A stretch of 64,000 nucleotides of DNA from Tillus elongatus (GCA_964006375.1 OZ023264.1:178319131-178383130), one strand, 5' to 3'. Positions 48,368 to 60,922 are shown, numbered from the stretch's first letter. The notes: generated by a model from the sequence alone, not told the origin. Program-made: numbers and translations.

Positions 48368-50270
48368 TGCCTATTGATATGATTATTATTTTTGTACAAC
48401 GTTATTTGTGGCTATAATGTGTATAATATCTGTATTATATAGTATTTGTGTATTTATATTATTTGTATTTGCATTTTATGTATATATTTCATTGTCCCGC
48501 GTTAGGGAGTCAATTGATGTGATTATAACCTGTGTGGTGCTATTTTTGTTGTTAAATTTGTGTATCTAACTGTTAAAATCACCCTGTATATTAATTTATA
48601 TGATTATGTATATAATTTTTATTATATTTTATGCGTAATGTTTGTGTTAATATTTAAAGTGTATTGCTGTTGCGATAAGTGGTTCCTTGAAATAAATAAA
48701 TATTGTTTTACTCAAAAATCTTATTTCCTTTTCCTTATTTAACGTTTAGATTATTAGTGTTATAATTTAAATACCTAAAACTAGTAATAAATTCAATTCC
48801 TATTCCTGTTACCCACTTTTCAATCTGTGTATTCAAAGTTCTATGTAACACTACATACAACTAAATATGTTTATCAATTTTGCCAACTGACTGAAAGAAA
48901 TATAAACATAAAATACTTTATATGATTAATTCTTACTTCAGTTCAATTTATACCAGCTGTCTTAATCTCAGGGCTTTTATTTGTGGTTCGTTTGCTCCCA
49001 ATTATTTTCTTTTTAAGTAGATTTTCCTAAGTTACTCAAATAAACTATAATATTGTAAACGTTTTTATGATTTTATTTAAACAGGTTATTAACGCTTTCA
49101 AAATTCATTTTAATAACAAAATTTTACTGAGTTTTTATAGAGGGACTCTTTCTTAAATCACTATCTTATCAATTCTCACAATTTCTCATTGAATAGACAA
49201 ATAACCACTTGAAATTCCACAAAAACGTTTAATATTGTAATTTAATATTGTAAAGTTTTAGTACTTGCTGTCTACGCTAAGTTCTAGATCCTGTTGACGT
49301 ATTACCACTGTCAATAAATTATTATGCTTGACAATAATTAAAATGGATTATATAATTTTGTTGTTTGTTTGCTAGTTTTAATTTGATCTTCTAATTGTTT
49401 TCCCAAAGATTCGCCTTAGCAACTGCTTTGCTCGTATCTAGGCAATTCTGCTTCCATGCCAATCATAGGTAAGTAAAATTCAAATCACTTTGATTGACCA
49501 ATTTATATATATTTTATACTTATTTCGACAAAAACTCCATCACACATTGCTTGTTTAAGGTTTATTGACCGTTAGCGAACATGTCGCCCTTACATTTTCA
49601 TTTAAATACCTGAAAAATTCAATATTTGGGGGTATGACGCTACTTAAACGTCTTTACTTTCTGGAAGCAAAATTTCAAGAGAGTTTTCAATTATTTTGCG
49701 TTTAGAACGCCAAATAATTAATATCAAAGGTTTCTGTAGTGATAATTACGTTGATTTTAAATGTCATATATCGTTTCTTGTTACGCTCGGGTATTTTAGA
49801 TTGATCCGATCTATTATATTTTGACATTTAGGTTATACTTTTAAATATTTCATAAAATTCATATTCATCTTTAAAATTTAAACTTTTGGCATATTAAAGG
49901 ATCAATATTTCACTGCTATAAAAAATTACCACTCTTTACGAGCTGTTTGCCACTAATTACAAACATTTTACTGTTTCATTAAATTTGATGTGATCATTTT
50001 AAAACTTCAGTACCATAACATACTTTGAGATACTTTTTTGCATTTTAAAAATTTTGAAAGAAGCTACTTGTGTTATTGGTTTTAAATGCCTGAAATTATA
50101 TAAAGAATTAATTTAGCTTGCCCTTAGTATTTGTTCTATAACCCCAAGTTTGTGTGCGATAAACTTATGTCACCTTAAAAATCTAGTTTACACTCGAAAT
50201 ACTTAAAACTATTTACAGGAGCTTAAATTAAAACTTAATTATAAAACACTGTGATTACTCTTGCAGTTAG
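48366..50270. other. No recognised feature
   Basis: About 1.9 kb of AT-rich DNA with no gene, RNA or repeat match that I can see. Confidence 0.4.
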
Positions 50271-50289
50271 AGCTCTGTATATTGTTTTA

Positions 50290-51810
50290 TGATAAAAAGG
50301 CGTCCGAGGTCTTAGCTTTGGGCTTTTTTCCCCTCAGGGCTCGTCCGCGGCCTTGCCGCCCCGATAGCAATGCAACCTTTGGTTGATTGTGCATACCCTT
50401 AGTCTTACTTTACCCATTCCAAAATCACTGTGTCTTGAACTAGTCTGCCCAGCGATTGGTAGGGTGAAGTTTTATATTGCTCTGCCTCCGGTCTAGACTG
50501 ACCGTAGATCAGTGGTCTTTTGCGGTCCAGAGCTTTACACTCGCACAAGATGTGCTGGGCTGATTCCTCTCCTTCGCCGCAGAGTCTGCATGCGAGGTCA
50601 CCTTCGAACCGCCCCATTTTATGCAGGTGTTTCTTGACGGCCATGTGTCCCGTCAAGAGACCTGTTGTGTTTCTGATCTGTTCTCTGCTAAGATTTAGCA
50701 GCTCCACAGCTCTCTTTGAACTGGGTCCGTCAATTATTGACTTCCCATGTCTGAGCCCTGGACAATCCGCCCAGTACACCTTGTGTTGGTTTCTGACCCA
50801 GGACTTAATGGCTCCCCTGGAAGTGCTCTTTGTCACGCCCAGAGCCGGTTCTGGTCCCATAAATGGTTCTGCTGACTCTCTCTTCGCGAGACTGTCAGCT
50901 TCTTCATTGCCTTTTACCCCCGAGTGACCCACCACCCAGATGAGGGTCACCTCATTCTGCCCAGCCAGGTCGCTCGTCTCGTCTCGGCACTCACTCACCA
51001 GCCAGGAATTTACCCGTGGGCTACTTAGTGCCTTAAGGGCTACCTGGCTGTCTGTGGCTATGAGTATCCACTTGTTGGTGTAGCCCCTCCTCTTGTTCTC
51101 CCACACACAGTGCAGGATGACGTACATTTCGGCCTGAAAGACCGTTGCATGGGCTCCGAAGGAAATACTATGACACCATCGGTCCTTTCAAATAAACACC
51201 TGCCCCCGTCCTACGCTCCCCGCCAGATCCGTCCGTGAACCAGACGAGCGCGTCCCGTGGTATGCCCGGCGTCTCCTCCCGCCATGCCTCGCGGTCGGGT
51301 ATTTCCACTGTAAAGTTGTTTTCCCTGCAGATTCGCGGGCTCGCGAAGTCTGACCTCATTTCAAGCACGGGCTCCTTCACGATCTCCTGAATTTTGCAGA
51401 GGCCCCTAAAGCCAGGGTTAATCTTCAATCTACCATTGCAGGCTAGTCTTTATAGTCCTAGCCTGGCCTCCCCCATAATAACTAAGTGTAGGGGGGGGGG
51501 CAGATCCAGCAACACCTCCATGGCGGCTGTTGGGGTTGAAGACATGGCTTCTGTGATGCCTAGGCAAGCCATCCTTTGGATCTTGCCTAGTTTATGTTTG
51601 GCACTGGATTGTGTCACCTTAGGCCACCAGACCAGTGCCGCGTATGTTAACGATGGTCTGACCACCCTTGTGTACAGCCAGTGGGCCATACTAGGTCTTA
51701 GTCCCCACGTTTTTCCATATAGCCGCCTAGTGACGGCTAAGGTCATGACTGCCTTACGCAGTATTTTTCCAATGTGACCATTCCAGGTTAGCTTAGAGCT
51801 TTGGGCTTGC
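50290..51810 (-). mobile_element. 5'-truncated LINE with RNase H domain
   Basis: Markedly less AT-rich than its surroundings. The minus strand carries the reverse transcriptase thumb, an RNase H domain and a C-terminal knuckle, then about 115 bp of GC-rich 3' UTR (50290-50404). The 5' end is cut near 51805. Confidence 0.85.
50405..51806 (-). pseudogene. LINE ORF2 C-terminal half: thumb, RNase H, CCHC knuckle
   Basis: From 51806 downward: SSKLTWNGHIGKILRKAV, then MTLAVTRRLYGKTWGLRPSM and RPSLTYAALVWWPKV (thumb). The next frame gives ALVWFTDGSGGERRTGAGVY, the first RNase H Asp. After a frameshift near 51140 come EMYVILHCV (Glu), WILIATDSQVALKAL (Asp) and GHSGVKGNEEADSLAKRES (final Asp); the four RNase H carboxylates are all present. 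The end has TGLLTGHMAVKKHLHKM and CRLCGEGEESAQHILCEC. RNase H on this kind of LINE is known from the I/R1/LOA/Jockey relatives. Breaks at about 51430 and 51140 make it inactive. Decay is mild compared with the other LINEs here. Confidence 0.87.
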
Positions 51811-52789
51811 GAAAATTTATATATAACCTTGACCTAGTTCTTTCAATATTGTCAAAACACTTTCACTTTGTACCATTTATATCAGTTAAAATACCTATAG
51901 TGTACTTATAAATGATTACAAAGCAGTATTTCTTATTATTCTTTACTAGAATAACCCTCCTTTGTATTTTAAATATCAATTTAACGCAAACGGTGAAAAC
52001 GATGTAAATGATCTTGGAGCCTTGTGTTTTCCTTTGCCGTACAAATTTCCAATGATATGCAATAATTTATTGGCGTAGTATCCTTTGTTTTACTACATCA
52101 TTGAAGGCAAAGAAGGAACGAGAACTGTCGTTAATCCTGGATGAATGCAAAAAGCAATTTGGAATTCTTGACAAGATCCGGATTTCCAACTTTATACTGG
52201 TACAAGCTTGTAATGAGATACCTTGTGATATAATTTAATCAGAAACACTGTATTTTAAGTGATAAGAAATTTACAGTGATGAGTTGAGAAAGACTTTGAG
52301 AACGAGATGTGGATAAGCGTTGGCGGTACTGTGTTTTGTACAAGGATTGTGTTATAGCCTCTGTGGCAGCCACAAGTTTATTACATTGTTCCAAGGGAAA
52401 TATATAGAAACATGTTTAAATGAATCCATAAAGGAGATATGTACGTCTTGAAATGAAATATGCTTTCTTGTTTGAAAACACTGTGATTTAATTATAAAAA
52501 TATTCTTTTGAAAACTGGATTGACTGTTTCTGGAGAAGCCACTTTAAATTTTGTGTTGGATATTTCAATTTATAAGCTTTTTTATTTGAACGAATACTTA
52601 ATAAAATTGACTAGGCCCTCAGACGACCCCTGATTTTGTTGTTTTAGCAAACTTTCACTTATTTACTTTAAATCGCTACCAACAAAGTTACTATAGTCGA
52701 AACTTTAGAAACTGTATTCCTATGATTGGAATTTAGTGTTCCCACAATCGTACGTTATATTTATTTTAATAGGTAATGAGCTTTGTATA
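51811..52789. other. No recognised feature
   Basis: An AT-rich stretch with no open frame of known family. Confidence 0.4.
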
Positions 52790-53214
52790 CAGGATGTCCC
52801 ACGTAAGGCGTGCATTAGAAGTTTTTCAACTAGTACTGGGATATGGAAGCTCAAAATTTGCAACTAGATGTATAACCATCCGCCCATTATTACTAAAATA
52901 TTTTGGTGACTGTATCACTTCCAGTTGTACCGGAAGTTGCCAACAACTTTCTTAATTTTATTAGAACACCCTATATATTATTGCATATTCGGAATGATCA
53001 TGCAATTCTGAGGAACACGATGTGCCACTTACCTATACTGGTGTCAGCCGTTCTCAAGATATTCGATTTTCTATTGTTTTTCAGTCATAAAGTTGCAAAG
53101 CTTTGAAATGTCAATTCTCAGGCATCTAGTATGTCATGATTCTGAAACTTAGCGCAACTATAGTCCTAGTGGTCACAATTCTTCTCATTGCCAAAAAATT
53201 TACAAAAAATGATA

Positions 53215-53293
53215 CAGGGTGTTGTTTAACAAAGTTCAAATATCGATGATTTTAAACACGAAAAAGTATTTTTTTTCAAATGGAACACCCTAT
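53215..53293. repeat. Short tip-to-tip unit nested in the left arm
   Basis: TA-CAGGGTGTTGTTTAAC at one end and ggaacacccta-TA at the other make a unit of about 79 bp with its own inverted ends. The mirror image lies at 55005-55080 in the right arm. Confidence 0.55.
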
Positions 53294-53851
53294 ATATTTT
53301 CATAGCATATCCTTCGGAATAATATTCTGATTTGATCTGTATCAGGATTCCCTATACTTATCTCGGATGATTCCCGAGTTATGATGGGAAATATGTGAAT
53401 TTTGTATTTTCCGAGATAGTACTCTTTTCTGTTCTTTGTATTGATTGTACTTGTATTAACTTCAATTGTATGTCATGTGTTTTTGCGTGTGTGTGTATGT
53501 GTGTTTTTTAACTGTGGGGCATCAATGTCATTATTTAGATGAACTGAATAACTCTCAAGAAGTATTTTTTCCATTTCATTTTTTTACTTCTGGGTGTTCG
53601 AATACCTTTTCACCTCATATCATTTAAAAAGAAGACATTCCGATCCGGTTTGCTCTGTTTGAGAAATCATTACATCTTCTGCTCAATCCAACATAGTGAT
53701 GAATGTTTCTGAATCGCCTTGAAACTGAATTACTCAAAAGGAAACAAGTTATAGAACCATCTATCCATACGAAAATATATTAGCGAGTTTTACTACAGAA
53801 AATAGTCAACGAAACAGTGAATGAATTAATTTTTAAAAAATCGTATGAGAT

Positions 53852-54900
53852 TTAATATAAAATGTGCTCTATATAACCACCATTGACATCAAGACACTTC
53901 AATAGTCTTATTTGTAATCCATAATTAGTGGCCTTTTGGATCATTTCTGGAGTGAGATCATTAAAATCTTGTCTCACTTTAGCCTCCAGTTCTTCTCGGG
54001 AGTTTATTTGGCCGGAATAAACTTCATTTTTAATGTGACTCCATTAGAAGAAGTCAGGCGGAGTCAGGTCTTGTGACCTTTCAGGCCAAAGCCATAAACC
54101 GCCGGGTCCAATCCAACGATCCTCAAACAATCTTGTCAACTCCTGGTGTACAGCTGCCGTAGAATGTGCTGGAGCGCCATCTAACTGGATCAGTCAAGAT
54201 ACCAGCAACAACTTCACGAAGTATTCTAAGATAACTTTCTGAAGTCAATATTTCCTCGTAGATATGGAAAAAAATCATCAATTTCCAATTACAGCGAAAA
54301 CGTTGAAACTGAATTCATACTGGAAATGCGCTTCACGCATAAAGTGAGGATTTTCATCTGCCCAGAAATGACATCGCTTCCGACTGATGATACCTTTTCT
54401 TGTGAATTTTGATTCATCCGTCCATAAACTCCTATCTAACATACCTGGGTCTTCCTGGATCCGTACCATCAACCATTCACAAAATGCAATCCTTTTAATG
54501 TAGTCACCCTCCCGTAATCCATGTTCTTTAGGCATATGCATGCCATCCATACTACGAAAGAATTCTTTGAATTGATGTTGGAGTTAGTCTTAAATCTTCT
54601 ACTGTCTGACTGATGGAAGGCATGCAGTAGGATAGGCCGTGAAATAACCAAAAACATTGATTTCATTTGTTTCATTGCCGCTTATGTTACTTAAACGATT
54701 TCTATTTAAATTACGAATCCAGTTATTCCGAAAATTTGACTCGATTCTGGAGAATTTTGTCCTATTCATAATTGGTAAATGTGGAAATCTCTCATTTAAC
54801 AAGCGACACGTTCTACTCACGATTCTCCTGCATTCTCCGTGAATGCAGAATAAATTTAAAAGCCTACTCTCCGATTTTGTAGTAAATTCGTTTTATTCAT
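53852..54900 (-). pseudogene. Mariner-type transposase (DD41D), several frameshifts
   Basis: From 54900 down: MNKTNLLQNRR, then HGECRRIVSRTCRLLNERFP and HLPIMNRTKFSRIESNF (N-terminal helix-turn-helix). Next MLDRSLWTDESKFTRKGIIS carries the first Asp and HFWADENPHFMREAHFQYEF follows. The second Asp lies in IQLDGAPAHSTAAVHQELTR. The last block is LWPERSQDLTPPDFF*WSHI, with Gln-Asp in place of Pro-Asp and a stop for Leu. I count 41 residues between the last two catalytic positions. It ends NGGYIEHILY. Frameshifts fall near 54870, 54560 and 54230. It is related to, but distinct from, the transposases at 0.7-1.8 kb and 26.8-27.9 kb. Confidence 0.84.
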
Positions 54901-55507
54901 ATTCCTTCTTATAACTCAGAAATAATTCAAGATAGGTATAGAAAAATCCTGATACAGATCGAAGCAGAATATTATTCCGAAGGATATAAGATGAAAATAT
55001 ATAGGGTGTTCCATTCGAACAAAAAATACTTTTTCGTGTTTTAAATCATCGATATTTGAACTTTGTTAAACAACACCCTGTATAATTTTTGTATATATTT
55101 TTTTGGCAATTAGAAGAATTCTGACCACTAGGACTATAGTTGCGCTAAGTTTCAAAATCATGACGTACTTGATGCCCGAGAATTGATATTTCAAAGATTT
55201 GCAACTTTATGACGGAAAAACAATAGAAAATCGAACATCTTGAGAACGGCTGACACCAGTATGGGCAAGTGGCATATCATGTTCCTCAGAATTGCATGTT
55301 CATTCCGAATATACAATAATATATAGGGTGTTCTATTAAAATTAAGAAAGTTGTTGGCAACTTCCGGTACAACCGGAAGTAATACAGTCACCAAAATATT
55401 TTAATAATAATGAGCGGATGGTGACACATCCAGTTGCAAATTGTCAGATTCGAAGTCCCGGTAATAGTTCGAAAACTTCTAATGCACGCCTTACGTGGGA
55501 CAGCCTG

Positions 55508-56165
55508 TATACAAGGTGCCCATTTTCGAGCTCAAGCATAAGGATCTCTTATTATGAGAGATGCGAAATTAGTTTATTTGGCCAATTTCCTGCGAGGTAA
55601 ATAGAACACCTACAATAGGCTATTATTACAACAAACTAGCATTCCCAGAGCAGATAGCCGAGTCATCAGAATTATAGAGGTCACCTTCAAGTCAGCAAGA
55701 TAGAAGACACCTTGGGAACGACGCAATATAGTGAATCTCACACGTAAGAAGCTGTGTCAGCTAAAGTGAAAGTTAACTCGGGAGAACAATTGTGCTACGC
55801 CTATGTTATAAATAGACGACGGGGTGTTCATTCTTGTTTCTAGCGTAAGACTCTGCACATCGTTTGCTAACATTAATATATCACACTTATGTTGATATTC
55901 GTATTTTGTCTTTATCTTATATATGTAATTTTTTATTAAGTAATAATTGTGTTGAGCATTAAATAAATTGCTTAAAAAATTCAAACGTCTTAACAGTCAC
56001 GTTTGGAATGCCGATTACGGCAAATAAGCATAGGTGATAATATTACTTCTGAACAACTTTCTATTCATAATTTTAAAGAAAATAATTTAAACATGGCAAA
56101 CCGCATTCACCATTTTTATTTATTATTATTATATTTAATACATCAAATTATAGAATATGTCTATA
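55508..56165. other. No recognised feature
   Basis: An AT-rich stretch with no recognised gene. Confidence 0.4.
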
Positions 56166-56167
56166 AA

Positions 56168-57566
56168 AAAAGTCTAAGATTGTGGTTATTTCTCTCCTTT
56201 CAGTCGTCTCTAAAGTGATGAAAGAGTATATAAACACCGAATTACTAAAATTTCTTGAAAAACACAGTCTAATCCACGACAGGTAGTATGGATTCCGTCA
56301 GCGCAGATTAACTGCCGGCCGCCTTTACTTTGTTACCCATTCTTGGAACAGGTCTATGGAGCTACACGGTGAATCCCAGATTGTGGCTCTAGACATATCC
56401 AAAGCATTCGACCAGGTCTGGCACGCAGCGCTGCTTAATAAACTTCTGGCCTATGGCATACCGCCAAAACTTTGTACCTGGACAGCAAACTTCCTCTCCA
56501 ACAGGAGCATTTCTGTTGTTGTGGATGGCCATTCCTCTAAAATGTATCCAATTAATGCAGGAGTTCCTCAAGGTTCAGCTTTAGCCCCTACTTTGTTTCC
56601 TCTCCACATGAATGACCTCCTCTCTAGCACACCCAACCCAGTTCACAGTTACGCGGACGACAGCACCCTCCACTCAAATATACAATATTCTAAGCCTGTC
56701 TCTTTAGCCCAATTAGATGAGGATCGCAGACTCATGGAGGGTTCTGTCTCCGTGGATCTCCAAAAAATATTAGACTGGGAAAGTAGAAATCTTGTACAAT
56801 TCAACCCCACCAAATCCCAGTCTTGCTTTCTTTCTCATAAGAGATACCCCAGCCCTAGACCCATCACAATGAACAACCAAGTTATTCAAAGTAATGAGTC
56901 CTTTTCTCTTGTTGGCATTTCTGTGGATCGTAATCTTATTGGGCACCAACATGTCACATCAATTGCAGAAGCGGCTGCTAAGAAATTAGGTTTCCTCTTC
57001 CGGGCCCGCAAATACTTTTCACCAGCTAATCTCTATACCTTATATACTTCACAAATAAGGCCAAACCTCGAATACTGCTCCCACATCTAGGGTGCAGCTG
57101 CCACTTCTACACTCACTATCCTGGACTCCACTCAAAAGAGATCTATACGTCTCATCGGTGACCCCACCCTCACCCAAAGGCTACCATCCCTTGCCCACCG
57201 ACGTGCCGTTGGTGACATATATCTCTCTCTTTTATAGATATCTGCACGGGCACTGCTCAGACGAGCTTTCTTCCATAGTTCCCACACCTGCCGGCCCCAA
57301 CAGATCTACCAGGGGAACAGAACGAATGCACCCTTTTACTGTCCAGGTCACCAGACATAGAACATCTTGTTATGCCCGCTCTTTTGTCCCGAGGACTTCC
57401 AAGTTGTGGAATTCCTTGCCGGCACATGTTTTTCCTTCTCCTCCGAACCTCCAAACCTTCAAGTCCAGAATTAACATGCTGCCTCTTTCCTCCTTGTCAC
57501 CCACAGTACGATAGTATTTAGGCTGTAAGCCCTCGTGGTGTGTTGTTGAAATTTTAAAAAAACACA
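56168..57566 (+). mobile_element. 5'-truncated LINE (CR1/Jockey group), copy B
   Basis: It is the same family as 12080-13416 but more complete. It starts within the reverse transcriptase (ISLLSVVSKVMKEYINTELL) and ends after 'ccctcgtggtgtgttgtt' and an A-rich tail near 57560. Confidence 0.87.
56195..57514 (+). pseudogene. LINE reverse transcriptase and C-terminus (copy B)
   Basis: The reading begins VVSKVMKEYINTELLKFLEK. A stop follows (HDR*YGFRQRR), then the long open part MELHGESQIVALDISKAFDQ (motif A Asp), INAGVPQGSALAPTLFPLHM (motif B) and VHSYADDSTLHS (catalytic YADD). Next come SLVGISVDRNLIGHQHVTSI and LYTLYTSQIRPNLEYCSHI, then a TAG for Trp. A frameshift near 57230 (ISLSLL / LFYRYLHGHCSDELSS) leads to the C-terminal ARSFVPRTSKLWNSLPAHVF. 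It lacks the endonuclease and ORF1. Only about three lesions separate it from an open frame, so it is younger than copy A. Confidence 0.88.
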
Positions 57567-57594
57567 CAATTTATAAAGTTTTCTCCAAAGCTGT

Positions 57595-57834
57595 TTGACG
57601 ACACCCGATTTTGATGGACATTCTGCTAATGTATATAGTTTCTTGAAAACGTGTGACCATTTTGTACTACACTATATACAGACAAAAATAACGGAACAAG
57701 GTAGGTTAATAATTGATACAAAAATAAGACTCATATTTCCCAACAATCCACCAGAAGTAAAATTAGAAAATGTACAACATGATTTAAATAATATTAAACA
57801 ACAACTTCAGTCAATAAAAGCTTCCTCCTCTTAA
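57595..57834 (+). pseudogene. Possible Gag-like fragment of an LTR-type element
   Basis: The frame TTPDFDGHSANVYSFLKTCD resembles the 'P.FDG....l..Fl..c' opening of insect Gag proteins from LTR retroelements. It is followed by about 45 residues without a clear match (NNPPEVKLENVQHDLNNIKQ). There is no protease, reverse transcriptase or LTR nearby. The resemblance rests on one short block, so a chance frame remains possible. Confidence 0.3.
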
Positions 57835-57867
57835 GAAGTATAATTCCTGAATACAATAGACAATTTG

Positions 57868-58104
<237 letters not shown>

Positions 58105-58109
58105 CATCA

Positions 58110-58890
58110 CACCGATAACTCAAAAAATAATGGGCCGATTTTGATTAAATTTAGTGAATGCCTTCCTTTTGCAAGAGGCTTGGATAATTTCGTCAGCAAG
58201 GAAAATTGGCCCAGGGTTTCCCAGAAAATTGTGTGTTTTCTTTAAAAAAATTATATCTCCGGAAATAACAAAGTAAGGGCAACCAAATTTGGTACACGGG
58301 TTAATATAGTTATAGGTAAATTACCAAGCATAAAGCTCTGTAGGTCAAAAAAGTTATAAGCATTTAAAGAAAACAAAATTGGCGTTTTCCTCAAAACGTC
58401 AAAGTTGCAATTTAAAACGTCAAAATTGGCAACATTTAGGCAAAGAACTTGAATCTAATACGGGCTATGGAAAGAAAATGTCTCAAGAAGAATGTTTTGC
58501 AAACCCTGAAGTCTCAGCTTCAACCGTCATTGTCCTTCGTTTTACTAAAATATTTCCAGAAAATTCATTTCAAATAGACTCTTTCTCTGATGCTTGGCAA
58601 TAGCCTTAGCTATAGAGTTTATCGTTTAATGGTATATAATTTTTGTCGAATTTTCGGAAAAAATCAATAAAGCTCAATATATCCGTTATTATACAAGATA
58701 TGAAAAAAATTGTATACACTAATTATAGGGTGTCTTGAGCTACATCTTAAAAAAATATTTCTACAATCACAGGGTGGCCCATAAGTCGTTGGTGATTTTT
58801 TTTTTTTTTTTTAGTCGAACACGCCTTATGTTATTGCATTTTTACATTTTTCATCGAAATATAATGCATGTTTGTAAGAAAATAAATTCT
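58110..58890 (+). repeat. B and C modules, reference copy
   Basis: B contains cgataactcaaaaaataatg, ggccgattttgattaaattt, gcaagaggcttggataattt and atctccggaaataacaaagt. C contains aaagttataagcatttaaag, cctcaaaacgtcaaagttgc, aattcatttcaaatagactc, cagggtggcccataagtcgt and cgaaatataatgcatgtttg. There is no coding capacity. Partial copies occur at 22.99-23.69, 30.2, 31.1-31.8, 34.1, 35.4-36.1, 42.9 and 43.5-44.5 kb. Confidence 0.82.
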
Positions 58891-59174
58891 GGACGCAGCA
58901 AGTGCGTTATGGTAGCGAATTTTGATCAAATGTTTCATATTTGAATAGCTCAATTTGCTATTAACCTATAAGGTTGACCAAGAAACAAGTTTACTTTCGG
59001 AAATGTTTGTACATTTTCAAACAATAAAGTTATTTTAATGAAACATGGCACATATTTTTTCTATATAGGTTATACTGGTAACCAAATGTGATGCCTGCTT
59101 TTTTTTACAAACACATATTTGCTATTAAAAACATTTTTATGAAAATTCACTGCCATAACGCACTTGCTGCGTCC
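58891..59174 (+). repeat. D module, complete reference copy, 284 bp
   Basis: It opens ggacgcagcaagtgcgttat and closes with the inverse (ccataacgcacttgctgcgtcc without its first bases). The inverted ends are about 35 bp long, the interior is AT-rich, and there is no open frame. This is the layout of a MITE-like element; no target duplication is obvious. Confidence 0.88.
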
Positions 59175-59930
59175 AGGCTTTTTTTTTAGAAATTGAGAGG
59201 TTATCTATTTTAGGGTAAGTACTTTTCACTACCTCCCGTATTATACTTCCAAAAGAATTTGGCGTAAAATTTCTGTTGAGAGAAAAGTGTTTGCTGAGCA
59301 ATGTTTTGCTGGCCTACAGGTTGACTTCACAACTAATTACAAGTGACGTAGGAGGCAGGTACAGGGGTCCCATGTTCTTTAGTTTAAATTTTAAATTACA
59401 ATGAATAAATCTCCTCGCCTTTACGCTCTCGGGACTATCCGATAGAATTTCCCATGTACTCTGGGGCATTTACGATTTATCTAGATCACAGCACAAAATT
59501 ACCATTACAGCCGAGTAAAGATTACTTCGTATAAATCAGCTAAGTGAAGTTTTTGTGACTGACGTAAATTGAAAATTTCTGGACGTAGCAAATGCGTTAT
59601 AATAGTGAATTTTCATAACAATTTTACACTATTGATACGGCATATTAATAAAAGTAATACTTTTAATTTAAACATACGTCGAAGATCGGATTTAAAGCTC
59701 CTAATGCAAGCTCATTTGAAAAATTTCTCTCTTTCTATTATCATAAAAAATATTGAAATCTTGTGTTCTAGCTTCTTTAAGAAAAAAACCTCGTATGTCC
59801 AAAACTCAATGTACTAGAACGCTAGAAAATTAAAATTTGGCGGATCTAGGTACTCTAAGTCTCTTTAAAAGAAACTTGTATTACAAACGTCATTAAAGTT
59901 ACAAATCCTTATCAGAAGGAAACTTAATTC
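59175..59930. other. No recognised gene; one D-end fragment
   Basis: A D-type left end lies at 59580-59620 (ggacgtagcaaatgcgttat). The rest is unassigned. Confidence 0.45.
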
Positions 59931-59944
59931 ATACCCAAGAAGTC
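59931..59944. repeat. SINE target-site duplication, left (atacccaagaagtc)
   Basis: An exact 14-bp match to 60292-60305. Confidence 0.92.
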
Positions 59945-60291
59945 TTTTTTTTGTTTCTTTAACATCGGCCTATTTCCGCGACTATGGCCAATCACCGACG
60001 CCAGGGAGCAGTTTCACCTCACTATCCTGGAAATTTTGCCGAACCCCTGTCTTTCTGTAAGGAGGGTAGGGATCAACGTGCCCAACATCGTATGAACACG
60101 GGGCCGGCGGCTTTATGCCCCCTCCGAGGGGCGGAAGGTGTAGACATTCAACTTGCTCAAATACAATGCCAGAACCTCGGTTGATGTTAATTTTACAGTT
60201 TGTACTGAAAGAGTGAAAGGAGTACCCCAGGATCGAACCCAGTACCCTTCGGTTCAGAGGCACATGTTCTTACCCCTGAACCACGGAGGTT
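59945..60291 (-). mobile_element. tRNA-derived SINE, family 2, about 347 bp
   Basis: On the minus strand the head reads AACCTCCGTGGTTCAGGGGT (A box within TGGTTCAGGGGT), then GTACTGGGTTCGATCCTGGG (B box GGTTCGATCC). A body of about 250 bp, richer in GC than its surroundings, follows. It ends with an A-rich tail (plus strand ctttttttt). A perfect 14-bp duplication flanks it. It is longer than, and unrelated in its body to, the SINE at 35578 and 61788. The polymerase III boxes are intact. Confidence 0.9.
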
Positions 60292-60922
60292 ATACCCAAG
60301 AAGTCAATTCATTATTCAAATAACTGACATACTTGAACAATTAATGAACAAATCTCAAAATAACACTGTCATCAAATCATGTTAAATAAACAAAACACGT
60401 TGATATCCTTTAGTTTCCAATTTTAAAAGCATAATATAGGTACAAGTTGTTATATATAGGGTGGCGCATTGAAAACGAAGCAGACTGATTTACGTTCAGA
60501 GAATTATTTTTTTAAGAAACGCTAAAACACGTCAATTTTAATATTTAGGGGGACATGTTTTGACATAAAACTCAACTTTGTCACATCAACCCCTTAAGGG
60601 TGGTAATAACAACCCTTATATTTTGAATAGGGAACATGGGTCGAGAGTTACATCATTTGAAAGATCTTTCTTTTCTGAATTCAGCACACCAATTTTTTTG
60701 GAAGTTTTATCGACTTGTTTAAAAATTATTCACAGTTAAAGATGCAAAAACGCATTTCACTCATTCCGATAAGAAATTTGCTGATAGTCAATGTTTTGTT
60801 GATTTGTAAACAAACAACTGACTATCGGAACATTTCTTATCGGAATAAGAGAAATGCGTTTTGTTATTTCAGTTTATCGATCATTTTGATACTTGACAGT
60901 ACTACCGAAAATTAATTTCACA

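Larger units (their letters stand above)
52790..55507. mobile_element. Mariner-type transposon with inverted repeats of about 600 bp
   Basis: TA flanks CAGGATGTCCCACGTAAGGC at the left tip and the inverse (gccttacgtgggacagcctg-TA) at the right. The arms 52790 to about 53392 and about 54905 to 55507 are inverse complements over their whole length with scattered mismatches. Inside each arm lies a further tip-like pair: CAGGGTGTTGTTTAACAAAG at 53215 (inverse ending at 55080) and ggaacaccctata at 53282 (inverse from about 55011). The transposase occupies the loop on the minus strand. Confidence 0.86.

Noticed and set aside
50520..50927. 135-codon plus-strand frame
   Set aside because: It is antisense to the RNase H LINE and composed of its reverse complement.
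57595..57834. LTR retrotransposon or endogenous retrovirus
   Set aside because: Only one short Gag-like block; no LTRs, protease, polymerase or envelope, so I keep it only as a low-confidence fragment.
60215..60291. tRNA gene on the minus strand
   Set aside because: It is the head of the second SINE, flanked by a 14-bp target duplication.
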